In this document: piece after piece, positions 1 to 12,600 of the stretch
How the letters are laid out: every line of letters begins with the position of its first letter
Position numbering within the stretch: the stretch's first letter is position 1
Origin: Azolla caroliniana
Taxonomy: Eukaryota; Polypodiophyta
Assembly (NCBI GenBank): GCA_043228905.1
Contig: JBHGNT010000006.1
Coordinates: forward strand, 5,332,001-5,396,000
DNA length: 64,000 nt
Direction of reading: 5' to 3'
Notes under the pieces: generated by a model
Told to the model about the DNA's origin: nothing
The model's database searches: none
Seen by the model: only the letters and a program-made list of their open reading frames with translations
Position numbers and translations under genes: made by a program

Positions 1-1299
1 AGTTGTCCAACCACTATGGCATTTTTAATGTCAATCTATGCAATGATCTTAGCATGTAAACTACTTGATGATTATTTTAACCCAATTCTTTAATGGAGTA
101 GTTCCACCTTCTTCACATGTGAAGAGTGAAGGAAACCTTGCTTTAACAAAATGTTGAATAAGGTAGACTAAGATAACTAACCCACTTTAGCAATTTGGCC
201 ATTAGACACATCAACATCAATATATCATTTCCTAATCATAGTCCCTTGTTCACATCATCATGTGTAAAACTTAAAACGCTCGCATAAGGCATCTACTCAT
301 TTGGATCTAGATTTGATATAGAGTATAATCTCTAAACTTGGGTAAAAAGTATATCAACATATCTAGTGGCACAAGTCTATGGAAAACTACTCAAGTATAA
401 TTTCCACGGTTGTGTATGAGAACACTATTGTATGGGTTTAAGCCCACTATGAAAATATGTTGAAAATGGAATAAGTTTGGCTTTCTTGATGTTTGTTGAG
501 CTAATAAACTCACATTTTCATTTTACCAATTCTAATTTATTCCTTCTTACCTTTATCTTCTCCTCTTTAGTTAAATGAAAATACTTGTCTATTCTCTACA
601 TTGCCCATCATACCAACGAAAATTTGCCCTCATTTGGGTGAGACAAACAAAACGTTTTTGTGTTGGGCGATTTCTAAAGTTTTTGTGGCCATGTTGTAAT
701 TAACTTTTTCCCATATAAAATGTCAAATAATGCACAACTTTATCACATTTTACTCATACTTTGTTCTTCTATATTGTTGATTAGCATCTTGTCAATTACT
801 TTCAATACCCAAAAAATAAAAAGGAACATGATATGATCACTATGGTCCATTCCGAATCATTATACTAGCATTTTCCTTTTAAGGTAGGCTTGGCCACGAT
901 ATAAAAATATCCCGTGGATTTTCAAATGTATTTACTAGGACACAAGTATTTAGTTATGATGTATTTCAAATATTTTTTGTTATGCAAACCATTTCTATTT
1001 TCAGATCAAGAAATATTTCACCATCTTATTTTATCATCAATCAGCGTGATCAGCCCAATTGCACTTAGCTCAACATATCTAGCATCTCTTACCATCTTGG
1101 ATCAAGCTCTTAGCTAACAATTACAGATTCTTGTTTAAAAGGTGCCCATTGATCCCCCCCAACAAGAGAATGCCCTCTCTCAAAGCCAGAACAGTTGTCT
1201 AGATGTGCAAAACAAACATGCCTATCCAAGTAACCAAATTTGCTGATGCAATTCCTTTGGAGGGAAACATGTAAAAGATAATTTACTGCTACATCACAT
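1..1299. other. AT-rich spacer, no recognised gene
   Basis: No open frame here shows a recognisable domain or a credible exon structure. The longest frames are short, low in complexity or lack supporting splice sites. The stretch lies downstream of the Ca2+-ATPase gene on the minus strand, so its right-hand part may include 3' untranslated or terminator sequence, but I see no clear polyadenylation signal that decides this. Confidence 0.6.
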
Positions 1300-1426
1300 A
1301 TACATCCCCTGGTGCAAAGGGCCGTGATGTTTGACAATGATTTTGTCAGCATGTAAACTCACTATTACATGATACATCCCCTGGTGTGAAGTTCTTGATG
1401 TTTGACGATGATTTTGTCAGCATGTA
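1300..1426. repeat. direct repeat, two copies of about 56 bp
   Basis: Copies at about 1300-1355 and 1372-1426 share the start ATACATCCCCTGGTG and the end TTTTGTCAGCATGTA, with a few substitutions between. The offset is about 72 bp. The origin is not recognised. Confidence 0.75.
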
Positions 1427-1531
1427 TTTGTATTGTTATATCACCCAATAATTGTAACAAAAAAAAATAAAAGTTAAAAAAGAGGAAATAGATGTTTACA
1501 ATCTCAATAGACATCATCATGACTACACCAA

Positions 1532-1787
1532 GCAATAAGCATATTATTAAGATATCCAATGTGGAAGGAAAGGGGAGATTGCAGTAAAAGCTTTGGAGAA
1601 GGTGTCAATGTTTACCGAAAATAACACCTACCCGTTTTCATTAACTACTTTTGTCCAATGGCAATAAGCATACAAAATCCAATGTGGAAGGAAAGGAGAG
1701 ATTGCAGTACAAGCTTGGAGAAGGTGTCAATGTTTACCGAAAATAACACCTACCCGTTTTCATTAACTACTTTCGTCTGATGGCAAT
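1532..1787. repeat. tandem duplication of about 128 bp covering the ACA stop codon
   Basis: Copy 1 (about 1532-1660) and copy 2 (about 1661-1787) share AGCAATAAGCAT-like starts and a long near-identical core ending in CATTAACTAC. Copy 2 contains the last codons and the TAA stop (1763-1765) of the Ca2+-ATPase read on the minus strand. Copy 1 holds a diverged, non-used version of the same coding tail in what should be 3' UTR. Confidence 0.8.
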
Positions 1788-4700
1788 CTTTTATAGCCAT
1801 TATGCAAACCATCCCCTTGACTTGTCCTTCCTATCATCCCCCATAGTATTTCTATGAAAGGTTTGGAAGGCACTGGTATGAGCTTAATCAAAACGCCAAC
1901 AAAGAGACTTAAGCATCCCAATAGGACACTAATTGCCCACTGTGTTGCATTAAGAGGCACAGTATTAGCAAACACTCCAAGGAACTCAACAATGACTACT
2001 TGAAAAACTACTGTAAAGAGTAGGACAGACAAAAATACAACATTCGTGGAAATATTCTGAAACACGTTCAATCTTTCCATCTCACGCGAATTGATCTCAT
2101 TAAAAACCTACAATTAATACAGGTAGTTAGAATGCAGCATGCTTTCTTCAGGAACTAAATAAAAAACAAACACACAAAAATAGAATAAGCTTACTGAACT
2201 TACCTGGCAAAAAACAAAAGAGTTGAATATCAAGGTTTTAAGAACAAGGCCACTTAGATGTAGTAATCTTTCTCCTTGAAATTGTAAGGTCCATAGAACA
2301 ATGAGTTGATACACCGCCTGGCCCCATATGTTTCTCCACATCACATTTGTGATGAAGTTTCCTTGTCGACCAACAGGTGGCTTCTCCATCAACTCCGGAT
2401 AAGGAGCCTCAGTGGCCAATGCTAATGCTCCTAGCGTATCCATGATGAGATTCACCCACAACAGCTGCACAGCTGTAAGAGGGACATCACCTGACCAAAG
2501 CATAAATGAACATAGTTGGTGCATATTCAAGCATTAATATTAACTTTGCATGACCAAAGTACTTGCAACTTGCCATTGACATAAAATCAAGCATTAGTAC
2601 TATCATTAGCTTTTCGGGGTATTGGCATGATGAAAGTCATGTTCCTATCATTAGCTCTTCAGAGTATTGGTATTTTTATTGTCCCTCCTAATTTGAAAGG
2701 TTCATAAAACGAGATCAGGCCTCCCAGGCAAGAGGGCACTGCATGCCTGTGTGAAACATCCAATGCCCAATGAACCAGCCACATGCCAATCCCAGACCCC
2801 ACCACCAACCTCAGTTCATCAGGTTTAAGGTTCATTGACCATTGGTCTTCAGCCATTTCATGCTGACCACACAGCTCCATTTCAAGAATTTTGGAGAAAC
2901 AAGTAAATAAAATAAAATGGTCTCTACATAATGCTACAAAATAACAAAAACTTCGCCTACACAACAAAGGATTTTGGATTTATTCCATTCTACATAGAAA
3001 TGGTGAGACCATAAGAACAAAAACTTCACCTACAAGTCACTGTATAATGTCACAAAGGAACAAAAATAGCACCTCCCTGTCAAAGGGTTTTGGGTTTATG
3101 AACGTAACTATTATGCTGTTTCTATAAAGAAATGGTGACTTGTTTTGGTACAAAGTTGAAACCATAATACTTGTATAATGCAGAAAAACAGAAGAGGCCA
3201 ACACAAAAAACAGAAAAAAAACTAGAGGCCAGGGATCCCAAGCATTATGAAGGCCTTAGACAATGAAAACACATACTCATCCTACACAATGCAAGATTTC
3301 CAACTCAATGTGAAGTAAAATATCACACAGATGAATGAGAGGAGAGTAATAGTGTCCCTGATTATTCCAGAAATTTGTGACATCAAAATTCCCATCACAA
3401 AAAAACCAACTGCACAGCAAAAGACTCAGACAAACACCAAGAATACAATCACACTCATGTGTGAAAAGAAGAAATATTCAGACTTGCAATTGATGATTAT
3501 ATCCTTTACAAAGAGGGAAAGAAATGACTTATTGATTTTTTAATCTACTAATGGCCATAATTGGTCTAAGAGAATGTAGATGTACAAAGGTGTATGTATG
3601 TTTGTCACTACCAGAAATGGTACCACATTCGTAAGAGAATGGTAGCAATGAAACATGAGATGCTTATGTGATCTCACAGTACAAGCATGATTTATTGATT
3701 TTTTAATCTACTAATGGCCAAAATTTGTCTAAGAGAAAGTAGATGTACAAAGATGTATGTATGTTTGTCACTACCAGAAATGGTACCACATTCGTAAGAG
3801 AATGGTAGCAATGAAACATGAGATGCTTATGTGATCTCACAGTACAAGCATGATTAGTTGTAGCAGCTCCCGAATCTGATAACGCCTATATGCCCAAGGT
3901 TTAAAGGTAGGAAACTGATGAAATGCAGCTAAAATGTGGTCCTCCCTAGCCTGTAATAATCGAAGAGTGTAGAATGAAATACATGACTGGTCATGGGGCA
4001 AACATGCCACCATTTAGGCAGTCCTACCGTGAGCAGTATGGGAGTATCAGGATGTGATCTTGGCTATCTGTCTATGATGGAGACTGGAAGCTCTGTTTTG
4101 GGGCTTTTGGTCATCTCCTGACTCTTATCATATGCGCCTGCTGGAGGGTGACTCTACCACGTGCAAATGGTGATGAAAATGTGACCCTTTGAGGGTGACA
4201 TGTCCCATCCCTATCTGTAAGTTGTGGGGCATTTATATGTCAATGTAGAAAGGCCACTGAATGAACCAATCTGCTAGAATTAAACCCATCAGCATTTATA
4301 TATCCTGTCAGTTGAAAGGGGCTCTCTATACCCAGGTCTCCCTTATGCAAAGCTTCCATAATTCATATCTGAGCATTGTATTTCTCTCACTGCAAGAGAG
4401 GTGGATGTGTTGGAAATCAATGTCACCTGCAGTAACATAACCCAGTTACCTAAGCTGCTGTGATTTTACATGCTAGAAACTCTCTCATTCTCTGGATAAA
4501 ACAGACCATCTTGAAGAGGGTATCCACTGGTATGTGGTATCAAGACCTTACTGCACGTTAGGCATGACATCATACTTATTTTCAGTCTCTCAATCTGTGT
4601 TCAAAAATTCGCTGAGAGTCCAGAAGTGTGTTCAAAAGCTGATGTGACCAGTGTGACCAGTGTGTTCAAAAGCCACCCTTCTGTAACTGAACATCTCCAC

Positions 4701-7700
4701 TCCAGCATAGCCAAGGTTGAATAGCCTTTGATCAGTCTATCAGAAGCTACAAATACCAAGGCGAAGCACCCTAGGGAGCTGGCATACATAAGACACCACC
4801 AACATTACAGGGAATATTGCGAGTCACCTAACAGTAATGGAAGCATGCAAAATCATAAACTTGATTTATTCTAGATGCAAAACTTACTAGATTTAGGACA
4901 ATCTGCAGCTCTGAAATCATGAAGAGTCATGAGCATAACGCATGATATACAAGGCAGTATATCCAAGGTTCATACCATCTTTCCCGGCTCATAACATATG
5001 GTCTGATATCTCATCAATGTAGAGTCCAAAGGTGTCAGAGAAAATGGGCATCCTTGTTTCACGCTAATGAGCTAGTAATGTGCTCTGATAGGCCTCAAGG
5101 GCGCCACACTCTATGTGCCATTTGTCGCATTCAAGGTCAACGCTATATTAGTGTTCCAATGCCCATTCTACTGCCTCCAGGTGACTAAAAAGGAAAATTT
5201 CATTGGAAGAGCACTTTCCAACACATATTCACATCATAAACTCAAACTAAAATTTTCCAATAGAATTACCTGATACATTAAGCTCTACAGGAATCATAAG
5301 TATGCTATGTTCTCCCTATAGTTTGTATGTTGGCTTGACGTGCTACCCCAAATGTTTAATATCCCTTATTAAGAACATTTACAGCAAAGACATATGATCA
5401 CCAGATGAATGTCATAGATTACAATAAAACACCGAGAAATTTAAAACCATATTCACTATCTAATAATAATAATAATATATTCTGAAATGGGGACAGTGTC
5501 AGAAGGATATGTTGATTGAGAAATTGTTTCAGTATAGGACATGATAAATATGGTTTTTGAGAACACGATCAGGATGAAATACCTGTGACGCATGCAGAGA
5601 AAAAGTTAATCACCAGTGCTACAATATTCACAGTCAGCTGAAACTGAACGAATTTCTGGATATTTGTGTACACAGAACGACCCCATTTTGCCACATTGAC
5701 AATACTTGAAAAGTTATCATCCAATATTATGACATCAGCGCTTGATTTGGCCACCTGTACTAGAACATGATCAATAAAAACAAAGCTATTTTGTAAGTTA
5801 TATATTATTATTCTATCTATTATTCATTCATTTTCTTTCACACATTATTTTAACTAGCTTTTAGCATTGTATAAACATGAATGTGTTGCCACACTCACAT
5901 TGAGGCTTCCAACAAGTATACCATGTCAGACTAGAAAAATGTCTCCTCTATGTGCATCATTATGTATGCATGAATTTTGCAAAAGAAAATGATATAGAAA
6001 CACAGTTATCTACCTCAGTTCCAGATATGCCCATCGCGAGTCCAATATCTGCTTCATGCAAAGCTGGTGCATCATTTGTTCCATCACCAGTGACAGCAAC
6101 AACTTCTTGTTGCTCTTTTAGATGTTGTACTAGCATTAATTTGTCACTAGGACTAAACCTTGCTAAAACCTGCCAAACTAGATAACAGAGAATTGATGAA
6201 CTCAAACTTTAACTGAAGACTTTTATCTCAGCCATACAACCAAAACAGACTAGCTTTGCGCATAAATATATACACAAACATAGAAGCAAACTAGGAATTT
6301 GAACTTATGAAACATGAAACATAGAGAGGCCTTAAATGAAGTGAAAAGAGAACTAACAGTAGAGATATGAAACTCAAAGATTGAACTAATCACCTTTACA
6401 ATGATCGGCTCAAAGACCGCAATTGTCAAGACCATAAAGATGGAGGAGGGACATGGAAAATGACAGAAAACGGAAACCCAAACTTTGATCAAACACCAGG
6501 GTGGCACCAGAAAGAGAGGTGCTGTCCCAGAAAAAGCTCTTTCTGAAGACTATCCCCTGGAGGATAGTGTTGCCTGCGTTTTAGTTTATCTTTTGTATGT
6601 ATTTTCATACCCCTTTTTGTCTGTCATTGAGCTTCATGGGATCTTTTATAATTGATTTATTTACTTATTTACAGTAGTGTAACTGATTCTCTTGATTTTG
6701 TATCAGTATTTATTTAGACTTAAATATGTAAGCCTTTCAAATTTGATGTACCTTTATAATACCAGAATAGTCCGGATTGAGCAGTTAAGCGTGTATGTGG
6801 CATGTGCAAAGGAGTAACTGGATGTATACATGCATGTGTAGAGAGAGAGACTAAACGAGAGAAAGAAAGAAAGACAAACTGTGTAACATCTGATGAAGGC
6901 TGAAATTGGCCTATGAGACAAACAGATGTACAAGTGTATGCCGTCCAACACCAGAAATGGTATGAAAAGCTAGGACAAGAATGATGACAATGGAACCTAA
7001 GATGCATGAGAAAAGAGATGTAATAAATAAGAATGAGTAAGCTTGCCTGGATCTTTGGAAGTTTATCTAGTCTCTCATTGATAGACCATTGGCGGAAAAC
7101 AGGACCCTCAATAGCCAATCCATCATCAGTGAGAATATTGCACTCACGAGCTATCGCTTTCGCAGTATCCAGATTATCTCCAGTCACCATGCGTACTTTA
7201 ATACCAGCTTTGAAACACAGTTGTACAGCCTCCTTTACCTCAGGTCGAATAGGATCCTTGATCCCAACAATGGCCATAAAGGTTAGACCAACCATGGGAA
7301 CAACTTCTTCCCTGTCAGGTATATTCTCATGGTCTATGTATGCCAAGCATAGAGTTCGAAGGGCATCCTTTGAAAATTCCTGGATGACATTCTCCAATTC
7401 TTGCATCCTTGATGAATCTAGAGGAATTGATATTCCATGTTCATCCATCCAATGATCACACGCTTTCAAAACTATCTCTGCTGCTCCTTTGCAAAAGGAC
7501 CTATACCCTCCATCTTCCAGCTTCACTAGAACAGACATTTTCTTTTCCACTGAATTGAACGGTGCGACTCTAACAATCTCACAGACTGATCTCACTTTAG
7601 AGAATTTTCCTCCTAACGATAATCCAAGTCTTAGAATTGCAGCCTCCGTAGGAGAACCATAGACTTGACTGTTATCACGGAGCTCCACAAAATCGCCACT

Positions 7701-9516
7701 TGTATTCAGGAAGATGTTCTGGAGAAATAGCTCTAATGCTTTTCCAGAGAGATTCATCTGATCATCTTGGGTAGTGCTTGTCTGCCCCGCACAAAACACT
7801 TTGACAACAGTCATTTTATTGGTGGTTAATGTTCCGGTCTTATCACTGCAAATGCATGTGGCAGAACCCATCGTCTCACATGCTGCCAAATTCCTGACAA
7901 GAGCCTTATCATCCATCATCTGTTTCATTGCATATGCAAGGCTCAATGTAACTGCAAGTGGTAGCCCCTCTGGTACAGCCACTACAAGAATCGTCACTGC
8001 AATTGCAAAGTAGTTCACAATTTCAATAAGGTAATCCATCCTCCAATGGTTGAAACCCTCTCCGAATCGCGCAAGTATAAACCGTATCATAAGCACACCA
8101 AAAGTAAGAAGGGAAAAACCAAGCCCAATTTTCCCCACAATGGTTGCCACTCCATTCAACCGAACCTGCAAAGGTGTCTCATTATCGCCACCTTCACTAA
8201 GCTTAGCCATCAACTTCCCCCACTCAGTGCCCATCCCAACTGCTGTAACTAACATTCTTCCACACCCGTTTAATACCATGCTTCCTCCCAACAAAAAAGG
8301 TTTTTCCTTACTAGGATGGAATGGCTCACTTTCTCCTGTCAAGCTTGATTGATCAATTGTGAGTGAGTATCCTGACAAGAAGAGGCCGTCCGCGGGAACT
8401 TGATCCCCTGTTGAGAGGTTTACTACATCTCCCACCACAAGATCATATATAGAAATCTCCATTCTATTGCCACCCCGAATAACCTCTACATTTATTTTTT
8501 TCTTTTCATTCTCAAGAATCAGAAACTGAAAAGATTGTTTGTAATCGCTAGTTGCTGTGACAAGCACCACAATGAAGATACTAAGAAGGATTCCCACACC
8601 ATCATACCAACCTCTAGAGAATCCTTCAGTGGGAATGCCTACTGCCAAAGAAACTACAGCACAAACAGCTAAAATGATTAGTGTTAAATCTTGGCAAGCC
8701 TCCCAAACATATAGCAAAAAACCACGCCGTGGTTCCTCTTCATACGTATTGGAACCAAACTCTTTTGTCCTTTCCTTTATGTCCACATCAGACCCATTGA
8801 TTCCCTGGTCAATAGACCGGACATCCAGCTTTGCAGCAATTCCTCCAATTCCATTAAGCTTTCTATAAAGCCCGGGATTATCTCGAATCTCTTCCAATTG
8901 ATGTGGAGTGATGGTAAACCTCTTTCCTGTAGAGGGTATAGTTAAAAACCAAGTTAACACTTGTGGTTCCATGGTTAAGACAAATGATAGGGGCGGGTTT
9001 TGACCTTCAACCTATGAAAATTAAGGCAGCCTGGGTCGCCAGCACGGCAATCTTGAAATCTCTCACCTGCAAGTGCGTAGGAAAAGGACATAATTACACT
9101 CTGCAGGAGAAATTACAAGTTCACTATTCACATTTCTATTTTGCTTGGGGGCAAAGGGAGAAATCAACCTATCCAATACCTTTACATTTACAGAAAACAA
9201 CTTAAATTTCACGGTTCTGCACAAATTTCACGGTTCTTTCACCAAATCCGTCTTTCTGACACAGAAACTACTCAGAACTTACAGATCTTTTAGCTTCTAT
9301 CAAACAAATTCATCATTCCAATGGCATACATTTGCATGAGAAAGCTCAAAATTTCAGTCCTTTCCAGGAAATGTTGAGAGTGCATACCTCACGCCGCTTC
9401 GCAAGGTTAGCTGTGTATCGAAACCTGCGAGATTTGTTGAGGGAGAAGACGTTCTTCCTCCATGCGTCAAGGTCTTCCAGGGAGGGAGATTTGTGAGGAA
9501 CGACGAAGGAATCCAT
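1763..9516 (-). CDS. ACA: autoinhibited (type IIB, calmodulin-regulated) Ca2+-transporting P-type ATPase
   Basis: ATP-driven pump moving Ca2+ out of the cytosol. Exons (minus): 9388-9516, 9012-9066, 7047-8926, 6014-6169, 5583-5754, 2204-2490 and 1763-2107; they sum to 3024 nt, 1007 aa plus stop, a normal length for ACA pumps. The N-terminus carries the basic calmodulin-binding type motif [14 protein letters not shown] and then the stretch [11 protein letters not shown]. Seen further on are TGES (about 258), PEGLPLAV of M4 (about 380), the phosphorylation motif [12 protein letters not shown] (Asp about 423), MVTGDN and TGDGTNDAP (about 715). Ten hydrophobic segments fit M1-M10. All phases join cleanly. 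Introns after KIQ, GTEV, VTG and FCQ fall at places I recall for the ACA1/2/7 group. The ATG at 9516 has a good context (TCCATGG). Intron 3 is GC-AG. The membrane (plasma, ER or vacuole) cannot be read from sequence. Intact by eye. Confidence 0.95.
2491..5582 (-). other. large intron 5 of the ACA gene (3.1 kb)
   Basis: The donor is ACAG|GTAT at 5583/5582 and the acceptor is GGTCAG ending at 2491; the phase-1 junction restores VTGDVPL. The other introns of this gene are 85-877 bp, so this one is enlarged. It holds a two-copy 163-bp tandem repeat (3529-3854) but no recognisable transposon protein. Confidence 0.9.
3529..3854. repeat. 163-bp tandem repeat, two copies, inside ACA intron 5
   Basis: Copies at 3529-3691 and 3692-3854 both start TTATTGATTTTTTAATC and end ACAGTACAAGCATGA, with only a handful of substitutions. 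Both contain ACTACCAGAAATGGTACC. A diverged third relative lies in intron 3 (about 6890-7020). Confidence 0.85.
6170..7046 (-). other. GC-AG intron 3 of the ACA gene
   Basis: Exon 3 ends in AAGATCCAG (Lys-Ile-Gln) and the intron begins GCAAGC. No GT lies close enough to serve without breaking the conserved [13 protein letters not shown] junction. The acceptor is TTTGGCAG at 6170. The strong exon-side match (CAG) is typical of GC donors. The apparent protein extension past KIQ into 6720-7046 is translated intron. Confidence 0.88.
6890..7020. repeat. diverged relative of the intron-5 repeat, inside ACA intron 3
   Basis: Shared words in the same order and orientation as the 3529-3854 repeat include AGATGTACAA, ACACCAGAAATGGTA (ACTACCAGAAATGGTA in the other) and ACATGAGATG-like sequence. 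Probably a small dispersed repeat; no terminal structure seen. Confidence 0.55.
8927..9011 (-). other. 85-bp intron 2 of the ACA gene
   Basis: The donor is ATAG|GTTGAAGG (9012/9011) and the acceptor is a pyrimidine-rich stretch ending CTACAG at 8927. Removing it joins FIG to [13 protein letters not shown] in frame. Read without splicing, the frame hits TGA at 9009-9007, and an ATG at 8972 inside the intron looks like a start but is not. Confidence 0.85.
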
Positions 9517-9637
9517 GGACGCAGAGAACTGGCGGAGGAGAGGAAAGAAGGAGAAGAGAGAGGGAGAGTCATAAAAAATAAATAAAAATCTCAATTCCTG
9601 TGTGTCTGTGGGTTTCTCTCACGCGCGCTCACTCTCT

Positions 9638-9638
<1 letters not shown>

Positions 9639-9670
<32 letters not shown>

Positions 9671-9690
9671 GAGACAGAGAAGAATCAAAC
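9639..9690. repeat. (GACA)n microsatellite upstream of the ACA start
   Basis: About seven perfect GACA units followed by degenerate units, 120-150 bp upstream of the ATG at 9516, so in the likely 5' UTR or core promoter of the minus-strand gene. Confidence 0.9.
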
Positions 9691-9710
9691 GGAGCGTTAC
9701 GAAGCTCCCA

Positions 9711-9810
9711 NNNNNNNNNNNNNNNNNNNNNNNNNNNNNNNNNNNNNNNNNNNNNNNNNNNNNNNNNNNNNNNNNNNNNNNNNNNNNNNNNNNNNNNNNN
9801 NNNNNNNNNN
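9711..9810. other. assembly gap (100 N)
   Basis: Exactly 100 unknown bases, a conventional placeholder for a gap of unknown length. The ACA promoter is therefore probably incomplete and the order across the gap rests on scaffolding. Confidence 0.99.
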
Positions 9811-12600
9811 AATTTGACATATACTAAATAACCACTGTATTGATAGGATCAACAATTTTCATCAAAATAAAGGACTAGTTACCTTGATGCACTTTTTTTC
9901 CTTCCATATTCAATGTGTGGGTATGCACTTCTGGATGGTGGTCTTCGAGTGCAATTTCCACTCCCTTGCACACCCTAAACATTGGATCAATTACGAGAGG
10001 GGAATCAAAGTGAATGTTTAGGTGTAGCACCATCAACAATCACTTCCAAGTGCCATATAAGCAAGACATTGTTATTTGGAATCCAATCATTTAAGATAGT
10101 TAATACTTACAAATTAGGTGCTAATATCAAGCTTATAATTGATTTGTGTCATAGAATGCTTGAATTAAGGTCATCCCCTAGTTTTGTGGATGACAAGCGG
10201 ATGTTTACAATGCTAGGGTCTTCAAACAAGCTTTACTGTTGTTTGGAAGTTGAACTTTGGAAAAAAACCCTGCAATATATGCTCCTTTGATGTGGATCAA
10301 AGTACATACCACCTTTGACATTAAATGAATAGAATTGGATGGGAAACGTTTCTTTTGAGAATGGATCTAAAAAAGGAGCCTCGATTGCCATTCCAAACGA
10401 ACATGGTTGATTGGAAAGTAACAATAAAAATTTACAACAACTTCCCATTATTCTTGGAAATTGTCTAAACCATCATGACATGAAAAGCTAATAGTATAAA
10501 CTTACAACTAATGTACACGATAGTTGGAAATCGTTACTTTAATGATAGCAAACCATCCTTCTTGCATGCATGCCTTTATATCTAGTATCCTTTTTCAATC
10601 TGATAAATTCTATAATAAAATCATACATAACAAGGAGTAGATAACTAAAGTTAGTATTGTCCCATGATATCCTCACCTAGATGAGGCATGAGTGTCTCAT
10701 CGATATGTTGTTCATAGGTACAATAATTTTAGAATACATTAAGATTAGAAGCGAATTATACAAATACGCTTCATACATTGTTGATATTAACTTTATTATT
10801 GATGATGTTTGGTAACATTGGCATGTAAATGAACCCATTGGTAATTTAGATGTGTATCAACGCAGAGTACTAAACATAATAAGAATATATTATGGTCTAG
10901 GGGAGGTTGGAGAAAGTGTCATGTCATAGCCTTTATTCAATAAGTTTTTGGTACATACAAACCTACTCAAAGAGTTTTCATTGTTATGTCTCGTTGTCTA
11001 ACAATATAGCATTAGTATACCATATAACAAAAGGTTAGATTCTTCTTAACCATGGTGTATTAGTCAATTTACAAATTAATGCAATGACCATCATAATTTG
11101 AGATACAATTATGATACACAGAAGTAAACCCAAGAAGGGGCATATTTGTTCATTTAGACATTGCGTTGAATCGATATAATGAGAGGCCAACTTGGTGTAA
11201 CTGGGTGGGTAATCAAAAATGAGTTTTTGAATATAATGTCATCAACCCTTACATGTTGTAACTTGTAGGTTAAAGTTTAAATTAAAAAACATTATGTACA
11301 AGAAAATAGAACCATTTTTGGAAATTTACATGTGTACATTGCAGAAATTTAGAGATATTTACTAAATAGTTGAACATGCTAGAATTTTCATGAGGTTATC
11401 ATTTAATGTGATACCAAAGTGAATTGTTAAGAATCTCAAGAGCATATTGGAAGCTATTGATATTAACTTTATTATTGATGATGGTTGGTAACATTGGCAT
11501 GTAAATGAACCCATTGGTAATTTAGATGGCACCAATGAATAACTAGGAGTGGAAAAGTAATAAAAATATACATTAACCCCATTACATGCACAATATTTTA
11601 CTACGTGAGTTAATGCAATTGAATGATAACCATGATGTGTTGTATGTCACGACTCACTACCTACCCACGAGGTTACGACCTTAATGTTGAAATTTGCAAA
11701 CATTACACATGCTACCCATGCATGTTCATGAATGCTTCAACCATGTTCAAGCATGCATATCATGGACATAAGATAATGGTAAACACGTGTACATCTTCCA
11801 ATTCCTAGCAAAGAGAAGAAACAAGCTTCCTATTAAATAACAAAGAGTAGGGACATATTGGTGGTTCTTATTTTGATTACACAATAAATATGCCTAGTAC
11901 TTATTTTAGTAAAGCTTTTGATTTATTCATCAATTCATGTGGAATGTTCAATTAATTGGTTGAGTACCACCCACCTTATCATGCTTTATAATCTATTGAA
12001 CATAGCATGTATTCCTCTTTAATGACATGCAATAATGCAATAGCCAGAACCTTGTGGGGATCAAGTCTCAAAACTTGCACAACTCATTGATATTGCTCTA
12101 ATTCTAGGCTTGTTATACAATAAATAGACTAACCTTACGTAAAGTTAAACACACACCATGTTCTAATTTTTCACATGCTATGGTATGAATGTATTAATAC
12201 ATATAAAAGGTTCATTCGCTTTCGGATTATGGCCATGAAGAACATTTTGGTATTATGTATCTTCTCATGTCTTTTTCTTATTTTTTATGTGGTTCATGTG
12301 AGCTTTCATCTCCCTTTCTCCTAAATTTAATCCATATAAAGTTTGGCATTGTACATAGTTTGATGCATCATTTTAGTGCTTTTCAACTATATAGTAAATA
12401 AGATTTTGTTTCCCAAAAGTTTGAAGCATTTAAGAAACACTCTCAAGGACATACGCAATCCATGTTGTGTTATAATATTGTACGAGTTGCGTGTACTTGT
12501 GCAATAGATGAAAATAGAGGCCCAATGAGAAAGATTTTATGCATTAAAGGCAAAAGGTGAAGCATCCACTTTATTTGTGTATCAATTAACCAAAGAAAAC
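9811..12600. other. AT-rich spacer, no recognised gene
   Basis: Short frames only, none with a recognisable domain. It contains one pair of 72-bp direct repeats (10781-10852 and 11457-11528). Confidence 0.6.
10781..11528. repeat. 72-bp direct repeat pair, 676 bp apart
   Basis: Copies at 10781-10852 and 11457-11528 run from TTGATATTAACTTTATTATT to GTAATTTAGATG and differ at about one base. This could be the ends of an unrecognised element or a local duplication; the sequence between them shows no coding signal. Confidence 0.8.

Noticed and set aside
7033-8868. Plus-strand open frames across the ACA exons
   Set aside because: They are antisense shadows of a long conserved exon and show no domain of their own.
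6720-8972. 750-aa open frame as a complete Ca2+-ATPase protein
   Set aside because: Its ATG lies in an 85-bp intron, and its last hundred or so residues are translated intron 3. The conserved domains continue in downstream exons.
9007-9012. Frameshift or stop that would make the ACA gene a pseudogene
   Set aside because: A well-formed intron (9011 to 8927) with correct phases removes the stop and restores the family sequence.
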